Positions 35,725 through 44,046 of a stretch of 64,000 nt of DNA are shown here, piece by piece. The stretch covers positions 81,407 through 145,406 of the forward strand of contig NZ_BMWA01000024.1 of assembly GCF_014650995.1 (NCBI RefSeq). Reading direction: 5' to 3'. This DNA is from Streptomyces viridiviolaceus (lineage in GTDB: Bacteria; Actinomycetota; Actinomycetes; Streptomycetales; Streptomycetaceae). Position 1 is the stretch's first letter. Every line of letters starts with the position of its first letter. A program made the position numbers and the translations under genes. The notes under the pieces were generated by a model. That model made no database searches. It saw only the letters and a list, made by a program, of their open reading frames with translations, and was not told where the DNA came from.

Positions 35725-36686
35725 GCAGCGTCGCCGCACAGGAGCGCCGCCGGACCGGCGCGGCCCCGACGCGGACATCCACCTCGTCCGAGCGGCCGCG
35801 GCTCAGCCGTAGGCACCGCGAATGGCTGGCCGCCGGCCTGTTCCTCGCACCCGACGTGCTGGGGCTGCTGGTCTTCGTCGCGGTCCCGATGGTCCTGTCC
35901 ATCGCGTTGAGCTTCTTCCAGGTCAGCGGCTTCGGCTCGTACGAGTGGATCGGCCTCGGCAACTACGAGCGGATGCTGGACGACCCGCTGTTCTGGGACT
36001 CCATGAAGATCACCGGCCTGTACGTCGTGGTCCTCGTCCCGGTCCTGTTCTGCGTGAGTCTCGCACTGGGCCTGCTGGTCAAGCAGCGGCTGCCCGGCAT
36101 CGGCGTCTACCGCACCGCGCTGTTCCTGCCGTACGTCGTCAGTCTGGTGGTGGTCGGCGTGCTGTGGAAGTTCCTGCTCGACGAGCAGACCGGCGCCGTC
36201 AACCGGGCCATGCGGGCGGCCGGGTTCGACGGCGAGTCATGGCTCGGCAGCCCGTCGCTGGCCCTCGGCTGCGTCATCGCCGTCATGGTGTGGGTGATGA
36301 TGGGCTACTACATGATCATCTTCCTCGCGGGGCTCCAGGAGATCCCCAAGGAGTTCTACGAGGCCGCGAAGATCGACGGCGCCGGGCCGTGGACCACCTT
36401 CCGCACCATCACCTGGCCGCTGCTGCGCCCGACCAGCTTCTTCGTCCTGTTGATGTCGACGGTCGCCGCCATCACCGGCGGCCTCGACCTGATCTTCGTC
36501 CTGACCAACGGCGGTCCCGCGAACGGCACTTCGCTGGCGATCTTCTACATCTACCAGCAGGCCTTCGGATTCGGGGAGTACGGCTATGCGTCGGCCATGG
36601 GCTCGTTCCTGGTGCTGATCATGGTCCTCGTCTCCGCGGTGATCTTCAAGTTCACGAGAGGCGGGAGGTTCGACGATGGCGAGTGA
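35721..36686 (+). CDS. ABC sugar permease 1 (MalF type)
   Basis: A 321-residue inner-membrane permease with six predicted helices (first at GLFLAPDVLGLLVFVAVPMV). The cytoplasmic EAA loop EFYEAAKIDGAGPWTTFRTI contacts the ATPase. It overlaps the binding-protein stop by 4 bp and the next permease start by 11 bp. No ATPase gene is present in the cluster; in streptomycetes such importers commonly share the MsiK ATPase encoded elsewhere. Confidence 0.95.
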   Translation: MSSVAAQERRRTGAAPTRTSTSSERPRLSRRHREWLAAGLFLAPDVLGLLVFVAVPMVLSIALSFFQVSGFGSYEWIGLGNYERMLDDPLFWDSMKITGLYVVVLVPVLFCVSLALGLLVKQRLPGIGVYRTALFLPYVVSLVVVGVLWKFLLDEQTGAVNRAMRAAGFDGESWLGSPSLALGCVIAVMVWVMMGYYMIIFLAGLQEIPKEFYEAAKIDGAGPWTTFRTITWPLLRPTSFFVLLMSTVAAITGGLDLIFVLTNGGPANGTSLAIFYIYQQAFGFGEYGYASAMGSFLVLIMVLVSAVIFKFTRGGRFDDGE

Positions 36687-37533
36687 CACCGTGGCGACCC
36701 GGGCCGGCACCACCGTCCACCGCCGGCGGCCCTCCCGGCGCGCCGGGCTGACGGTTCTGGCCGCCGTCCTGTCGCTGATCAGCATCCTGCCCGTGCTGTG
36801 GATGGTGACGTCGTCCTTCAAGACGCGTGCCACCGTCACCGACGGCAGCCTGATCCCGCGTGAGTTCACCTTCGACAACTTCGTGTACGTCTTCACGGAG
36901 GTGCCGTTCGGACGCTACCTGTGGAACAGCTTCCTCATCTCGGCGGTCATCACCGTGGCGGCGCTGTTCTTCCACTCGATGGCCGCGTACGCGCTGGCGC
37001 GACTGCGCTTCCCGGGCCGCGAGAAGCTCTTCGGGGCGATCTTCGCGACCCTCCTGGTGACCGCGCCCGTGGTGCTCATCCCGCTGTTCCTGGTCGCCCG
37101 CGAGCTGAACCTGCTCGACAGCTACGCCGGCCTGATCATCCCGTCGATCTTCAACGCCTTCGGCATCTTCCTGCTGCGCCAGTTCTACCTCGGCCTGCCC
37201 AGGGAACTGGAGGAGGCGGCGGTCATCGACGGCTGCGGCCACTGGCGGGTGTACTGGAACATCGTCCTGCCGATGTCGCGGCCCATCCTGTCGGCGCTGG
37301 CGATCTTCTTCTTCCTCGCCAACTGGAACGCCTTCGTCTGGCCCCTGGTCGCCACCAACGACCAGGACCTGACGGTGGTCCAGCTCGGTATCGCCTCGTT
37401 CCAGACGCAGTACACCTCCAACTGGAACTACATCCTGGCGGCGGCGACGGTGGCCGCGCTGCCCATGCTGATCCTGTTCTTCGTCTTCCAGCGGCAGATC
37501 GTGGAGTCCGTCAAGACGTCCGGCCTCAAGTGA
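36676..37533 (+). CDS. ABC sugar permease 2 (MalG type)
   Basis: A 285-residue permease with six predicted helices. It carries the EAA-loop sequence LEEAAVIDGCGHWRVYWNIV and a C-terminus (FQRQIVESVKTSGLK) typical of CUT1 MalG-type subunits. It overlaps the previous permease by 11 bp, indicating translational coupling. It is the last gene of the operon, followed 25 bp later by a strong hairpin terminator. Confidence 0.95.
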   Translation: MASDTVATRAGTTVHRRRPSRRAGLTVLAAVLSLISILPVLWMVTSSFKTRATVTDGSLIPREFTFDNFVYVFTEVPFGRYLWNSFLISAVITVAALFFHSMAAYALARLRFPGREKLFGAIFATLLVTAPVVLIPLFLVARELNLLDSYAGLIIPSIFNAFGIFLLRQFYLGLPRELEEAAVIDGCGHWRVYWNIVLPMSRPILSALAIFFFLANWNAFVWPLVATNDQDLTVVQLGIASFQTQYTSNWNYILAAATVAALPMLILFFVFQRQIVESVKTSGLK

Positions 37534-37557
37534 CCCGCGTCCGCGGCACACACGGGC

Positions 37558-37600
37558 GGCGCCGCACCGGCCGGGAGACCGGTGCGGCGCCGGAGGCCTT
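37558..37600. terminator. Terminator between permease operon and lacI-type gene
   Basis: GGCGCCGCACCGG (37558-37570) and CCGGTGCGGCGCC (37579-37591) form a perfect 13-bp stem with an 8-nt loop, followed by CTTTT. It separates two convergent transcripts. Confidence 0.9.
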
Positions 37601-37624
37601 TTCACGCTGCGTCCGCCGGTGCCC

Positions 37625-38644
37625 TCAGGCCCCGGCCGGCCCGCCGGTGCTCTCGCGGACCTGGAGCCTGGTCCGCAGGACCACGGTCTGCAACGGCGAG
37701 GCGCTGCCGTCCATCCGTTGCAGCAGCAGCTCGGCCGCGGCCCGCCCCAGCTCGTACGAGGGCAGCTCGACGGCCGACAGCGACGGCCGCACCAGCGAGG
37801 CCCAGGGGACGTCGCCGAAGGACAGCACACCGACGCCGGGCGGCGTGCGGCCGGCCTCGCGCAGAGCGTCGAGGACACCGATGGTCATGAGGTTGTTGGC
37901 GACGAACACCGCGTCGGGCGGCTCCGGCAGCGACAGCAGCTCGCGCATCGCCGCCCGGCCGCCCTCGACCCGGAAGTCGGCGTGCCGGACGTAGGAGTCG
38001 TCCACGGCCCCCGCGCCCCGTGCGGCGGTCAGCGCCGCCCGGTAGCCGGCCAGTCGCTCCTCCGAGGTCGAGGCGCCCTCGGGCCCCGTGACGCAGGCGA
38101 TCCTGCGGTAACCGGCCTGGAGCAGATGACGGGTGGCCACCTCGCCGCCGTGGTGGTCGTCGACCCTGACCGCGTCCACCTCGGCGTCCCGGGGCCGGCG
38201 GTCCACGGCGACCACGGGCACGCCACGAGCGGCCAGCGGCCCGAGGTCCGTCTCGTCCCGGGAGGCCGCCGCCACGATCACCCCGGCCATCTGCTCGCCG
38301 AGCGCGACCTCCAGGTAGCGCCGCTCCTTCTCGGTGTCCTCGTCGGAGTTGCACAGCACGACCGAGAGGCTGGTGCGCTGCGCGGCGTCCTCGACACCAC
38401 GGGCCAGCGAGGTGAAGAAAGGATTCTCGATGTCCGGGATGATCAAGGCGATCACACTGGACCGCTGCTTGCGCAGCGACCGCGCCACCCTGTTGGGTGC
38501 GAACCCGAGGGCCGCTGCGGCCTCTTGCACGGACTGCGCACGAGCCGGTGTGACACTGCCGCCGTTGAAGACGCGTGAGACGGTCGCCGGGGATACTCCG
38601 GCGGCTCGCGCCACGTCCTGGATCGTCACCACCTGCGCCCGCAT
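37625..38644 (-). CDS. LacI-family repressor of the sugar regulon
   Basis: A 339-residue LacI/GalR repressor. The N-terminal HTH VTIQDVARAAGVSPATVSRV and hinge helix (FAPNRVARSLRKQRSSVIAL) are followed by a periplasmic-binding-protein-like sugar domain. ATG 38644 follows a GGTGAAAGG site. The operator TGAAAA-GG-ATTTCA lies 37 bp upstream of its own start, and two more copies lie at the divergent catabolic promoters, so it is the evident autoregulated repressor of the cluster. The inducer is probably the imported sugar or its first product. Confidence 0.92.
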   Translation of the reverse strand: MRAQVVTIQDVARAAGVSPATVSRVFNGGSVTPARAQSVQEAAAALGFAPNRVARSLRKQRSSVIALIIPDIENPFFTSLARGVEDAAQRTSLSVVLCNSDEDTEKERRYLEVALGEQMAGVIVAAASRDETDLGPLAARGVPVVAVDRRPRDAEVDAVRVDDHHGGEVATRHLLQAGYRRIACVTGPEGASTSEERLAGYRAALTAARGAGAVDDSYVRHADFRVEGGRAAMRELLSLPEPPDAVFVANNLMTIGVLDALREAGRTPPGVGVLSFGDVPWASLVRPSLSAVELPSYELGRAAAELLLQRMDGSASPLQTVVLRTRLQVRESTGGPAGA

Positions 38645-38680
38645 CCTTTCACCGTCCGTGAGGCCACCCTACCCTGCCGC

Positions 38681-38694
38681 TGAAAAGGATTTCA
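38681..38694. promoter_or_regulatory. LacI operator copy 3 (autoregulatory)
   Basis: TGAAAAGGATTTCA matches TGAAAT-NN-ATTTCA with one change and sits upstream of the repressor gene. Confidence 0.75.
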
Positions 38695-38879
38695 CCCCTG
38701 AATGGAGCGGCCGTCGAGCTGATCGTCGGCCGGTTCCCGACCGGTGAAGTCCATGCCGGCGGTGCTCAGATCGGCGGATACGTCGGGACTCCACCGGGCC
38801 GGACCGCGGAACGTCCGCCCGTCGCCGGTGGCCCCGGTCGATTCTGGAAGACTCGGGGGACGGCAACCGAGGAGGTCCC

Positions 38880-39389
38880 GTGCAGTTGCGCAACGTCTCA
38901 CCGTCGGACGTCGACGCCTACGTCCGGATGCGGTGCGATCCCGTCATGATGGCGGACCTCGGCGGTCCCCTGCCGCGCGAGGAAATGGCGGACAAGGTCC
39001 GGCGGGACGCACGGGAGGCGGCGGCGGATCTCGCGTGGATCAAGATGATCGTCCCCGATCCGCACACCCCCGACGTGGTGGCCGGCACCGTGACCATCTG
39101 GTCCCACGACACCGAGGACGGGCCGATCTCCGAGATGGGATGGATGATCCTGCCCGAGTTCCAGGGCCGGGGGCTGGGCAAGCGTGCCGTCCACGCCCTG
39201 TTGTCGCAGGCTCGCGACGAGGACCGCTGGGGCGTCGTGCACGCCTTTCCCGCGACGCGCAACGCGGCGTCGAACGGCGTGTGCCGCTCCGTCGGGTTCC
39301 GGTTCCTCGCGCGGCGCGAGGTGGAGTTCGCCGGCCGTGTCCTGAACTCCAACCACTGGGCCATCACTCCCCGGACCGATCTGACGTGA
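38880..39389 (+). CDS. GNAT-family N-acetyltransferase
   Basis: A 169-residue GNAT protein from GTG 38880, after a strong GAGGAGGT ribosome site. The acetyl-CoA pyrophosphate loop is QGRGLGKRAV, following the beta-4 strand MGWMILPEF. The C-terminal ATRNAASNGVCRSVGFRF is the usual motif B. It probably acetylates a small amine or protein side chain; the substrate is unknown. The gene is independent of the sugar cluster to its left. Confidence 0.88.
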   Translation: MQLRNVSPSDVDAYVRMRCDPVMMADLGGPLPREEMADKVRRDAREAAADLAWIKMIVPDPHTPDVVAGTVTIWSHDTEDGPISEMGWMILPEFQGRGLGKRAVHALLSQARDEDRWGVVHAFPATRNAASNGVCRSVGFRFLARREVEFAGRVLNSNHWAITPRTDLT

Positions 39390-39448
39390 CCGGATCCGGT
39401 ATGCGCGCCGCTCGGCCGGGGGCAGGCTGCTGAATAGAATCCGCTGTC

Positions 39449-39820
39449 ATGCCGAACACTGACGAGCTTCTCGTCGCCATCTCCGCCATGGTGGAGTCCG
39501 AGCCGAGCAACCAGATGTCGCTGACCGTGGTCGTCGGGGGTGCTGTCATCACCGGCCGGCTGGCCCCCGAGGCCATGTGGAGGGAGCGCGTGTCGGAGGT
39601 CCTGAGGAACTCGGACCGCCTCGGCCCGTTCGCCGACGTCTTCGCCGTCGACCGGTGCCGGGTCCGCGACGACGGCGACGGACCCACGCATCTGCACTTC
39701 CACCTGGCCCGGATCCTCCAGGGCAGCATCGGACTCCCCGAGACCGGGGGAATGTACCGAGTCGCGATCAAGGACGTCAGCGCCTGGACCGTGGGCGACC
39801 TCAGCTACTCGGACCAGTAG
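39449..39820 (+). CDS. Hypothetical protein (weak GvpU-like)
   Basis: A 123-residue soluble protein. Its N-terminal part (SLTVVVGGAVITGRLAPEAMW) recalls the start of gas-vesicle accessory GvpU-like proteins, but the match is weak and no other gas-vesicle genes are present. It begins 60 bp after the GNAT gene and could share its transcript. Function unknown. Confidence 0.65.
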   Translation: MPNTDELLVAISAMVESEPSNQMSLTVVVGGAVITGRLAPEAMWRERVSEVLRNSDRLGPFADVFAVDRCRVRDDGDGPTHLHFHLARILQGSIGLPETGGMYRVAIKDVSAWTVGDLSYSDQ

Positions 39821-39868
39821 CCGCCGCGACCTGCCGAGCCCGCCGAGGGCGTTGCCCACCGCCCGCGG

Positions 39869-41836
39869 TCAGCGCGGTACCGGACTCGCCGCTGCCGCGT
39901 CGGCCGGCCGCCCGGCTCGGGGCGTCGGCACGAAGGGGAGGCGCCGCCGGTTCGCGGCTCCTGACTCGATGTCGGAGATCAGCTGCCGCAGTGCGGCGAG
40001 GACGTGCGGGGCGGGCAGTTCGGGATCCAGGGCGGCCAGGGCGCGTCGGGCCCGTTGCCGGGCTCGCCCGCTGTGACCGCTGCGATGGTCGACGTACGCT
40101 CCGGCGCAGCGGGCGACCGCCGTCGCCCAGGCGTCCTCACGGACGCCGGGCACGGTGAAGGCGCGCCGGGCGCTGCGCTGCGCGCGGCTCGGAGCGAAGC
40201 CTGCCTGGACCACGGCGAGCGCGGCGTGGCTGACGGCGGCGGAGGGGCCGCCCGGAGCGTACGGCGGGATGATGTCCGCCGCTTGCCGGAAGTGCTCCGC
40301 CGCGGCTCGCTCGTCCTGCCGGTGCAGGGCGAGCAGGCCCTCGACATGGGCGATGCGCCCGACGAGGGCGTCGTCCCCGGCCAGGACGGCGGCCGGCCAG
40401 GCGCGCCCCAGCAGGGACTCGGCGGCCGGCTGATCGCTGTGCACCGTGAGCCACGCCGCGAGCCACAGACCGCGCACGCGCAGCGCGCTGTCGGCGTCGC
40501 ACAGCGGCAGCAGCCGCCCCAGGTGGTCGCGGCCCTCCGCGGCGTTGTCGTACACGCCCCACCAGAACCACAGGTTCAGGGCGGTCTCCAGGGCCGCCTC
40601 GGCGTGGTCGGGCTGGGTGAGGGCGTGCCGCAGCGTGGCCGTCAGGTCGTCCCGCTCGCTGCCGAGGAGTTGTACGGCCTGCCGCTGCCCTCCCGTGCTC
40701 CAGAGGTTCTCGGCGACGGCGGCCACGCGGCGGCAGTGGCCCAGGCGCCGCTCGGCGGCGACCGGGAACTCCCCCGCCTCCTTCAGCCGTGCGGCCCCGA
40801 ACTCGCGCACGGCACTCATCATCCGGTAGCGGGGCGGGCGCACCCCGCCCGGGTCGCCCACCGTCTCCAGGACGCCTCGCGCGGCCAGCCGGGCCAGGCA
40901 GCCGGGTACGTCCTGCGGCTCGACACCGCCGCCCGCGCACAGGTAGACGGCCGTGGATTCCGCGAAGGAGCCGGCGAAGATGCTGGCGCGGGCCCACACC
41001 ACGCGCTCGGGCCGCTCGCACAGCACGTAGCCGGCGCCGACGGCGTCCCTGAGCGACCGGTGCCGTCGCAGCCCCGAGTGGCGGCCGGTCAGCCAGCTCT
41101 GGTGGTGCTCGAGCTTTCCGGCGAGTTCGCGCACGGAGTGGCGTGCCAGTTGAGCGGCGGCCAGTTCGATCGCGAGGGGCACCCCTTCCAGCGTCCGGCA
41201 CACGTCCTCGACCGCCGCCAGGTCGGCACCGGTCGCGCGGAACCCGGACACCACCGCACGCGCCCGCCGCTCGAACAGTTCCACCGCGGCGGGTCGGCCG
41301 CCCGTGCCGTCCGGCGTCTCGAGGCTCAACGGGCCCAGGGTCAGTACGCGTTCGTCCCCGAGGCCGAGGCAGTGGCGCGACGTCACGAGCACGCGCAGTG
41401 TCGGACGGGCCATCAGCAGGTGCTGCACCAGGCCGATGCATTCGGCGTGCACCGGATCGACGTCGTCCAGGAGGAGCAGCGTCGCCTCTTCGGGCAGGTT
41501 GCGGACCACGGTGCCGGCGTCCGCCGTGTCCCGCTGCGGCCGCACACCGGTCAGCGCACCGACGGCCGCGGCGCCGAGCGCGCCGGGAACGCCCTGCCCC
41601 CTGCCCTGCCAGCGCACGGTGACGACCCGTCGCCAGGGGCGGTGCGTCATGGTGTCCGTGACCGCGCAGGCCAGCCGGCTCTTCCCCACTCCGGCACAGC
41701 CCGACACCGTCACCAGGCGGTGTCCGGCCAGGAGGGCCCGCAGCGCCGCCTCCTCCTCCGCCCGGCCCACCAGCCCGCCGGGCTCCCGGCTTCTGGCCTC
41801 GGACAGCACACTGACCCCGCCGACGTACGACCACAC
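39869..41836 (-). CDS. STAND/AfsR-type ATPase lacking a DNA-binding domain
   Basis: A 655-residue protein from GTG 41836, with GGGGAG ten bases upstream. It has an N-terminal NB-ARC-like nucleotide-binding domain: Walker A SGCAGVGKS at about residues 45-53 and Walker B LLLLDDVD at 120-127. A winged-helix-like linker (VPLAIELAAAQLARHSVREL) and a helical repeat C-terminus follow. This is the core of AfsR/LuxR (LAL) regulators, yet neither an N-terminal SARP/OmpR domain nor a C-terminal LuxR HTH is present. It may therefore act through protein partners or be a truncated regulator. Target unknown. Confidence 0.82.
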   Translation of the reverse strand: MWSYVGGVSVLSEARSREPGGLVGRAEEEAALRALLAGHRLVTVSGCAGVGKSRLACAVTDTMTHRPWRRVVTVRWQGRGQGVPGALGAAAVGALTGVRPQRDTADAGTVVRNLPEEATLLLLDDVDPVHAECIGLVQHLLMARPTLRVLVTSRHCLGLGDERVLTLGPLSLETPDGTGGRPAAVELFERRARAVVSGFRATGADLAAVEDVCRTLEGVPLAIELAAAQLARHSVRELAGKLEHHQSWLTGRHSGLRRHRSLRDAVGAGYVLCERPERVVWARASIFAGSFAESTAVYLCAGGGVEPQDVPGCLARLAARGVLETVGDPGGVRPPRYRMMSAVREFGAARLKEAGEFPVAAERRLGHCRRVAAVAENLWSTGGQRQAVQLLGSERDDLTATLRHALTQPDHAEAALETALNLWFWWGVYDNAAEGRDHLGRLLPLCDADSALRVRGLWLAAWLTVHSDQPAAESLLGRAWPAAVLAGDDALVGRIAHVEGLLALHRQDERAAAEHFRQAADIIPPYAPGGPSAAVSHAALAVVQAGFAPSRAQRSARRAFTVPGVREDAWATAVARCAGAYVDHRSGHSGRARQRARRALAALDPELPAPHVLAALRQLISDIESGAANRRRLPFVPTPRAGRPADAAAASPVPR

Positions 41837-42078
41837 TTGCCTGACTCCCCGCGACGCTCGCTGTTGGACCCATCGCTCAGGACGGAGCTTCGGTCCCGCC
41901 CTGCAGAACCGTCACTGCTGTCCCGCCACGGGTACCCCAACGCCGCATCGGCGCCCCGAGTGGCGCCCGCAGACCCCGGATCACACGCCGCGACGACGGC
42001 TCGAACGCACGTCCACCGGCGGGCGTGGGAGTTCACCACGGCCGCCTCCGGGCGGACAGGGCGCCGGACCGCCGTGCC

Positions 42079-42660
42079 CTACTCGGACACGATGTGGAGG
42101 ACCGCCGTGCCGTCCTCCCCGGCCGCGGCCTGGATCACCACGGCGTCGGGCCCAGGGCTGGGCCCCGCGGCACCCAGACGGCCGCACGAGTTGCCGCCGC
42201 CGTTGCGGCGCAGAACCGTGATGCACCCCTGCCCCGGACCGTTCGTGCTCGCCCTGGACCGGCCGTTGCCCGACTCGACCGTGTACTCGACGCGGTTCGG
42301 GCCGATCCCGGTCACGGACAGGGTCGCCGGGCCGCCCGGTCCCCGGAAACGGATCGTGACCGGCGCCGACACCGCCACCTCGCAGGTGCCGTCCGTGCAG
42401 GCGGCCACGTCCCGCCCGTCCGCGGCCGGAACGGAGGGCTGCGCCGATGCGCCGCGTCCGGTGGAAGGGCCGTCCGGCGGCTGCGCGGGGCGGGACTGCG
42501 ACGCCCGCTCACCCCCCGGGTCCACCGCATCGCCGCAGCCGGCCGCCGTCACGACGGCCAGCGCCGCAAGTACGATGCCGGTCCCCGGCCGCGGACCGTG
42601 CGCCGCCCGGCGACCACCGCGGGCTCTGCGTGCGCTGCCTGCCGATGTCGTTGCCGCCAT
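42079..42660 (-). CDS. Secreted lipoprotein, unknown function
   Basis: A 193-residue protein from ATG 42660, after GGGAG. A long basic N-region leads into a hydrophobic core and the lipobox VTAAGC, followed by a Pro/Ser-rich linker and a small beta domain (VAVSAPVTIRFRGPGG, VLRRNGGGNSCGRLG). Cysteines in CTDGTCEV and in the C-terminal part could form disulfides. It sits alone between the STAND gene and the small gene at 42770. No domain name can be given. Confidence 0.75.
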   Translation of the reverse strand: MAATTSAGSARRARGGRRAAHGPRPGTGIVLAALAVVTAAGCGDAVDPGGERASQSRPAQPPDGPSTGRGASAQPSVPAADGRDVAACTDGTCEVAVSAPVTIRFRGPGGPATLSVTGIGPNRVEYTVESGNGRSRASTNGPGQGCITVLRRNGGGNSCGRLGAAGPSPGPDAVVIQAAAGEDGTAVLHIVSE

Positions 42661-42769
42661 GATGCTCCCGTGCCCGGCGTGCCCAGTCCAGCGTTCGGCA
42701 GCCAGCCTTCCCCGCCGGCCGGGTCGGCACTCCCTCCACGGCACGAACGGGGGGATCCGTCCCCTCCGG

Positions 42770-42994
42770 TCAGAACAGCCGCTCCTGGCCGGCGGGCGAG
42801 GCCCGTCGCCGCCGGGTCCGGCGGGGACCGCTCCGCTCAGGCGCCGTATCGCCGAACAAGGGTGCCGTGCCGCACTCGTCCGGCTCGGCCGGAACGGCGA
42901 CGGGCCCGCTGCCCACGTTCAGCCTCAGTGGAGCGTCCCGGTCGAAGTCCCCCGGCGTCATCGCCACCCAATCTCGGTCCTGACGCTCGCCCAA
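42770..42994 (-). CDS. Small hypothetical protein with rare TTG start
   Basis: A 74-residue frame from TTG 42994, about ten bases after a GAGAGAGG site; ATG 42961 is an alternative, giving 63 residues. It reads MTPGDFDRDAPLRLNVGSGP and PDECGTAPLFGDT, then a basic tail ending in LF. Short proteins with an ECGT-x-LF core recur in streptomycetes, so it is probably real. Function unknown. Confidence 0.5.
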   Translation of the reverse strand: MGERQDRDWVAMTPGDFDRDAPLRLNVGSGPVAVPAEPDECGTAPLFGDTAPERSGPRRTRRRRASPAGQERLF

Positions 42995-43060
42995 GCACCG
43001 ACACCTCTCTCATGCACCACCCGGCTCTGAGCCGGGCCCTTGCCGCCCGGACACCGGTAC

Positions 43061-43120
43061 GCCGCGACGCCACGGCGCCTCGGGAGCGGGAGCTCCCGAG
43101 GCGCCGTGGCGTGTCGCGGC
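43061..43120 (-). terminator. Very long hairpin terminator after cspA
   Basis: A left arm from 43061 to 43087 and a right arm from 43092 to 43120 pair over 27 bp, interrupted only by a 2-nt bulge (TG), with a GGGA loop. It begins 7 bp after the cspA stop in the direction of transcription. Confidence 0.9.
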
Positions 43121-43126
43121 GACGGG

Positions 43127-43330
43127 TCAGGCGGGGGTGATGTTCTCCGCCTGCGGGCCCTTCTGGCCCTGGGTGATGTCGAACGTCACGGCCTGGCCCT
43201 CGTGAAGCTCACGGTAGCCGGTGGCGTTGATGTTGGAGTAGTGCGCGAAGACGTCGGGGCCACCGCCGTCCTGCGCGATGAAGCCGAAGCCCTTCTCGGA
43301 GTTGAACCACTTCACGGTTCCGCTGGCCAT
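43127..43330 (-). CDS. cspA: Cold-shock protein (CspA family)
   Basis: A 67-residue OB-fold RNA chaperone. The RNP1 motif KGFGFI and an RNP2-type motif DVFAHY are visible after the typical start MASGTVKWFNSEKG. Length and sequence are standard for streptomycete cold-shock proteins. It is followed by an unusually long hairpin. The region upstream (43331-43500) probably holds a long structured 5' leader as in other csp genes. Confidence 0.97.
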   Translation of the reverse strand: MASGTVKWFNSEKGFGFIAQDGGGPDVFAHYSNINATGYRELHEGQAVTFDITQGQKGPQAENITPA

Positions 43331-43582
43331 GCCGGTGCCTCTCTCGGTCGATGACGGGTCCGCACCGCGCGGACCCGGAGGTGATCGTCCTGGTCCTCAG
43401 GCACTGCACAGCAGACTGCCCGCACCACGGCGCGGGCAGGTACGGCGAACCACGACATCTGCTGGTGACGCTACACGGCGAAAGTGCCCGCCACCAGTGA
43501 GTAAGGACCGTCGGACGGACTGGTGTTGCCGGCGGACGGGGACGGTTCGCTGCCGCAACGCGTGCCGACACAGGGCGGAAGC

Positions 43583-43910
43583 ATGCAAATCACCAGGAGC
43601 CGGCCGCACGGACCGACGGCCGCTCACGGCTGCGCGGCCGCTGCTCGCGATCGGCAGCTCCGCCGCGATCACGGCGTACGGCACGACGCGTCCGCAGCTG
43701 CGGGCGGCGTCGGCCGAACGCGGCGGCGACGCGGACAGCCCCGTGCGTGACGCCTTCGCCTCCCCCCGCGTGGGCCCCGGGTCCTGGACGTCGACGCATC
43801 CGTACACCCACGACGCGATGGAGCCGTGGATCGGGCCCGCACGGCTCGCGCTGGTGTGGCCCCGCGCACGGGGGAGAACGCGGGGCCACGCGAGCAAACT
43901 ATCGAAGTAA
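43583..43910 (+). pseudogene. Degenerate open frame, possibly an SRPBCC-type protein remnant
   Basis: An ATG at 43583 (MQITRSRPHG) and, in another frame, ARPLLAIGSSAAITAYGTTR and then DAMEPWIG suggest the N-terminus of a membrane-anchored SRPBCC-like protein broken by a frameshift and missing its body. The match is impressionistic. The rest of the 43331-44046 gap shows no gene and should contain the cspA leader and the promoter of the next gene. Confidence 0.3.
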
Positions 43911-44046
43911 TCCATCCCCCACCAGACCCGCCCGGCCCCGAGTCGCACCGGCCCTCACCCGACCGGCGGACGGCCGCACCGACCCGACCGGGGGGCTCGC
44001 GGACGGCGTGCTGCGAGCCGAGCCGTGCGGGGCACACACTGATGAC

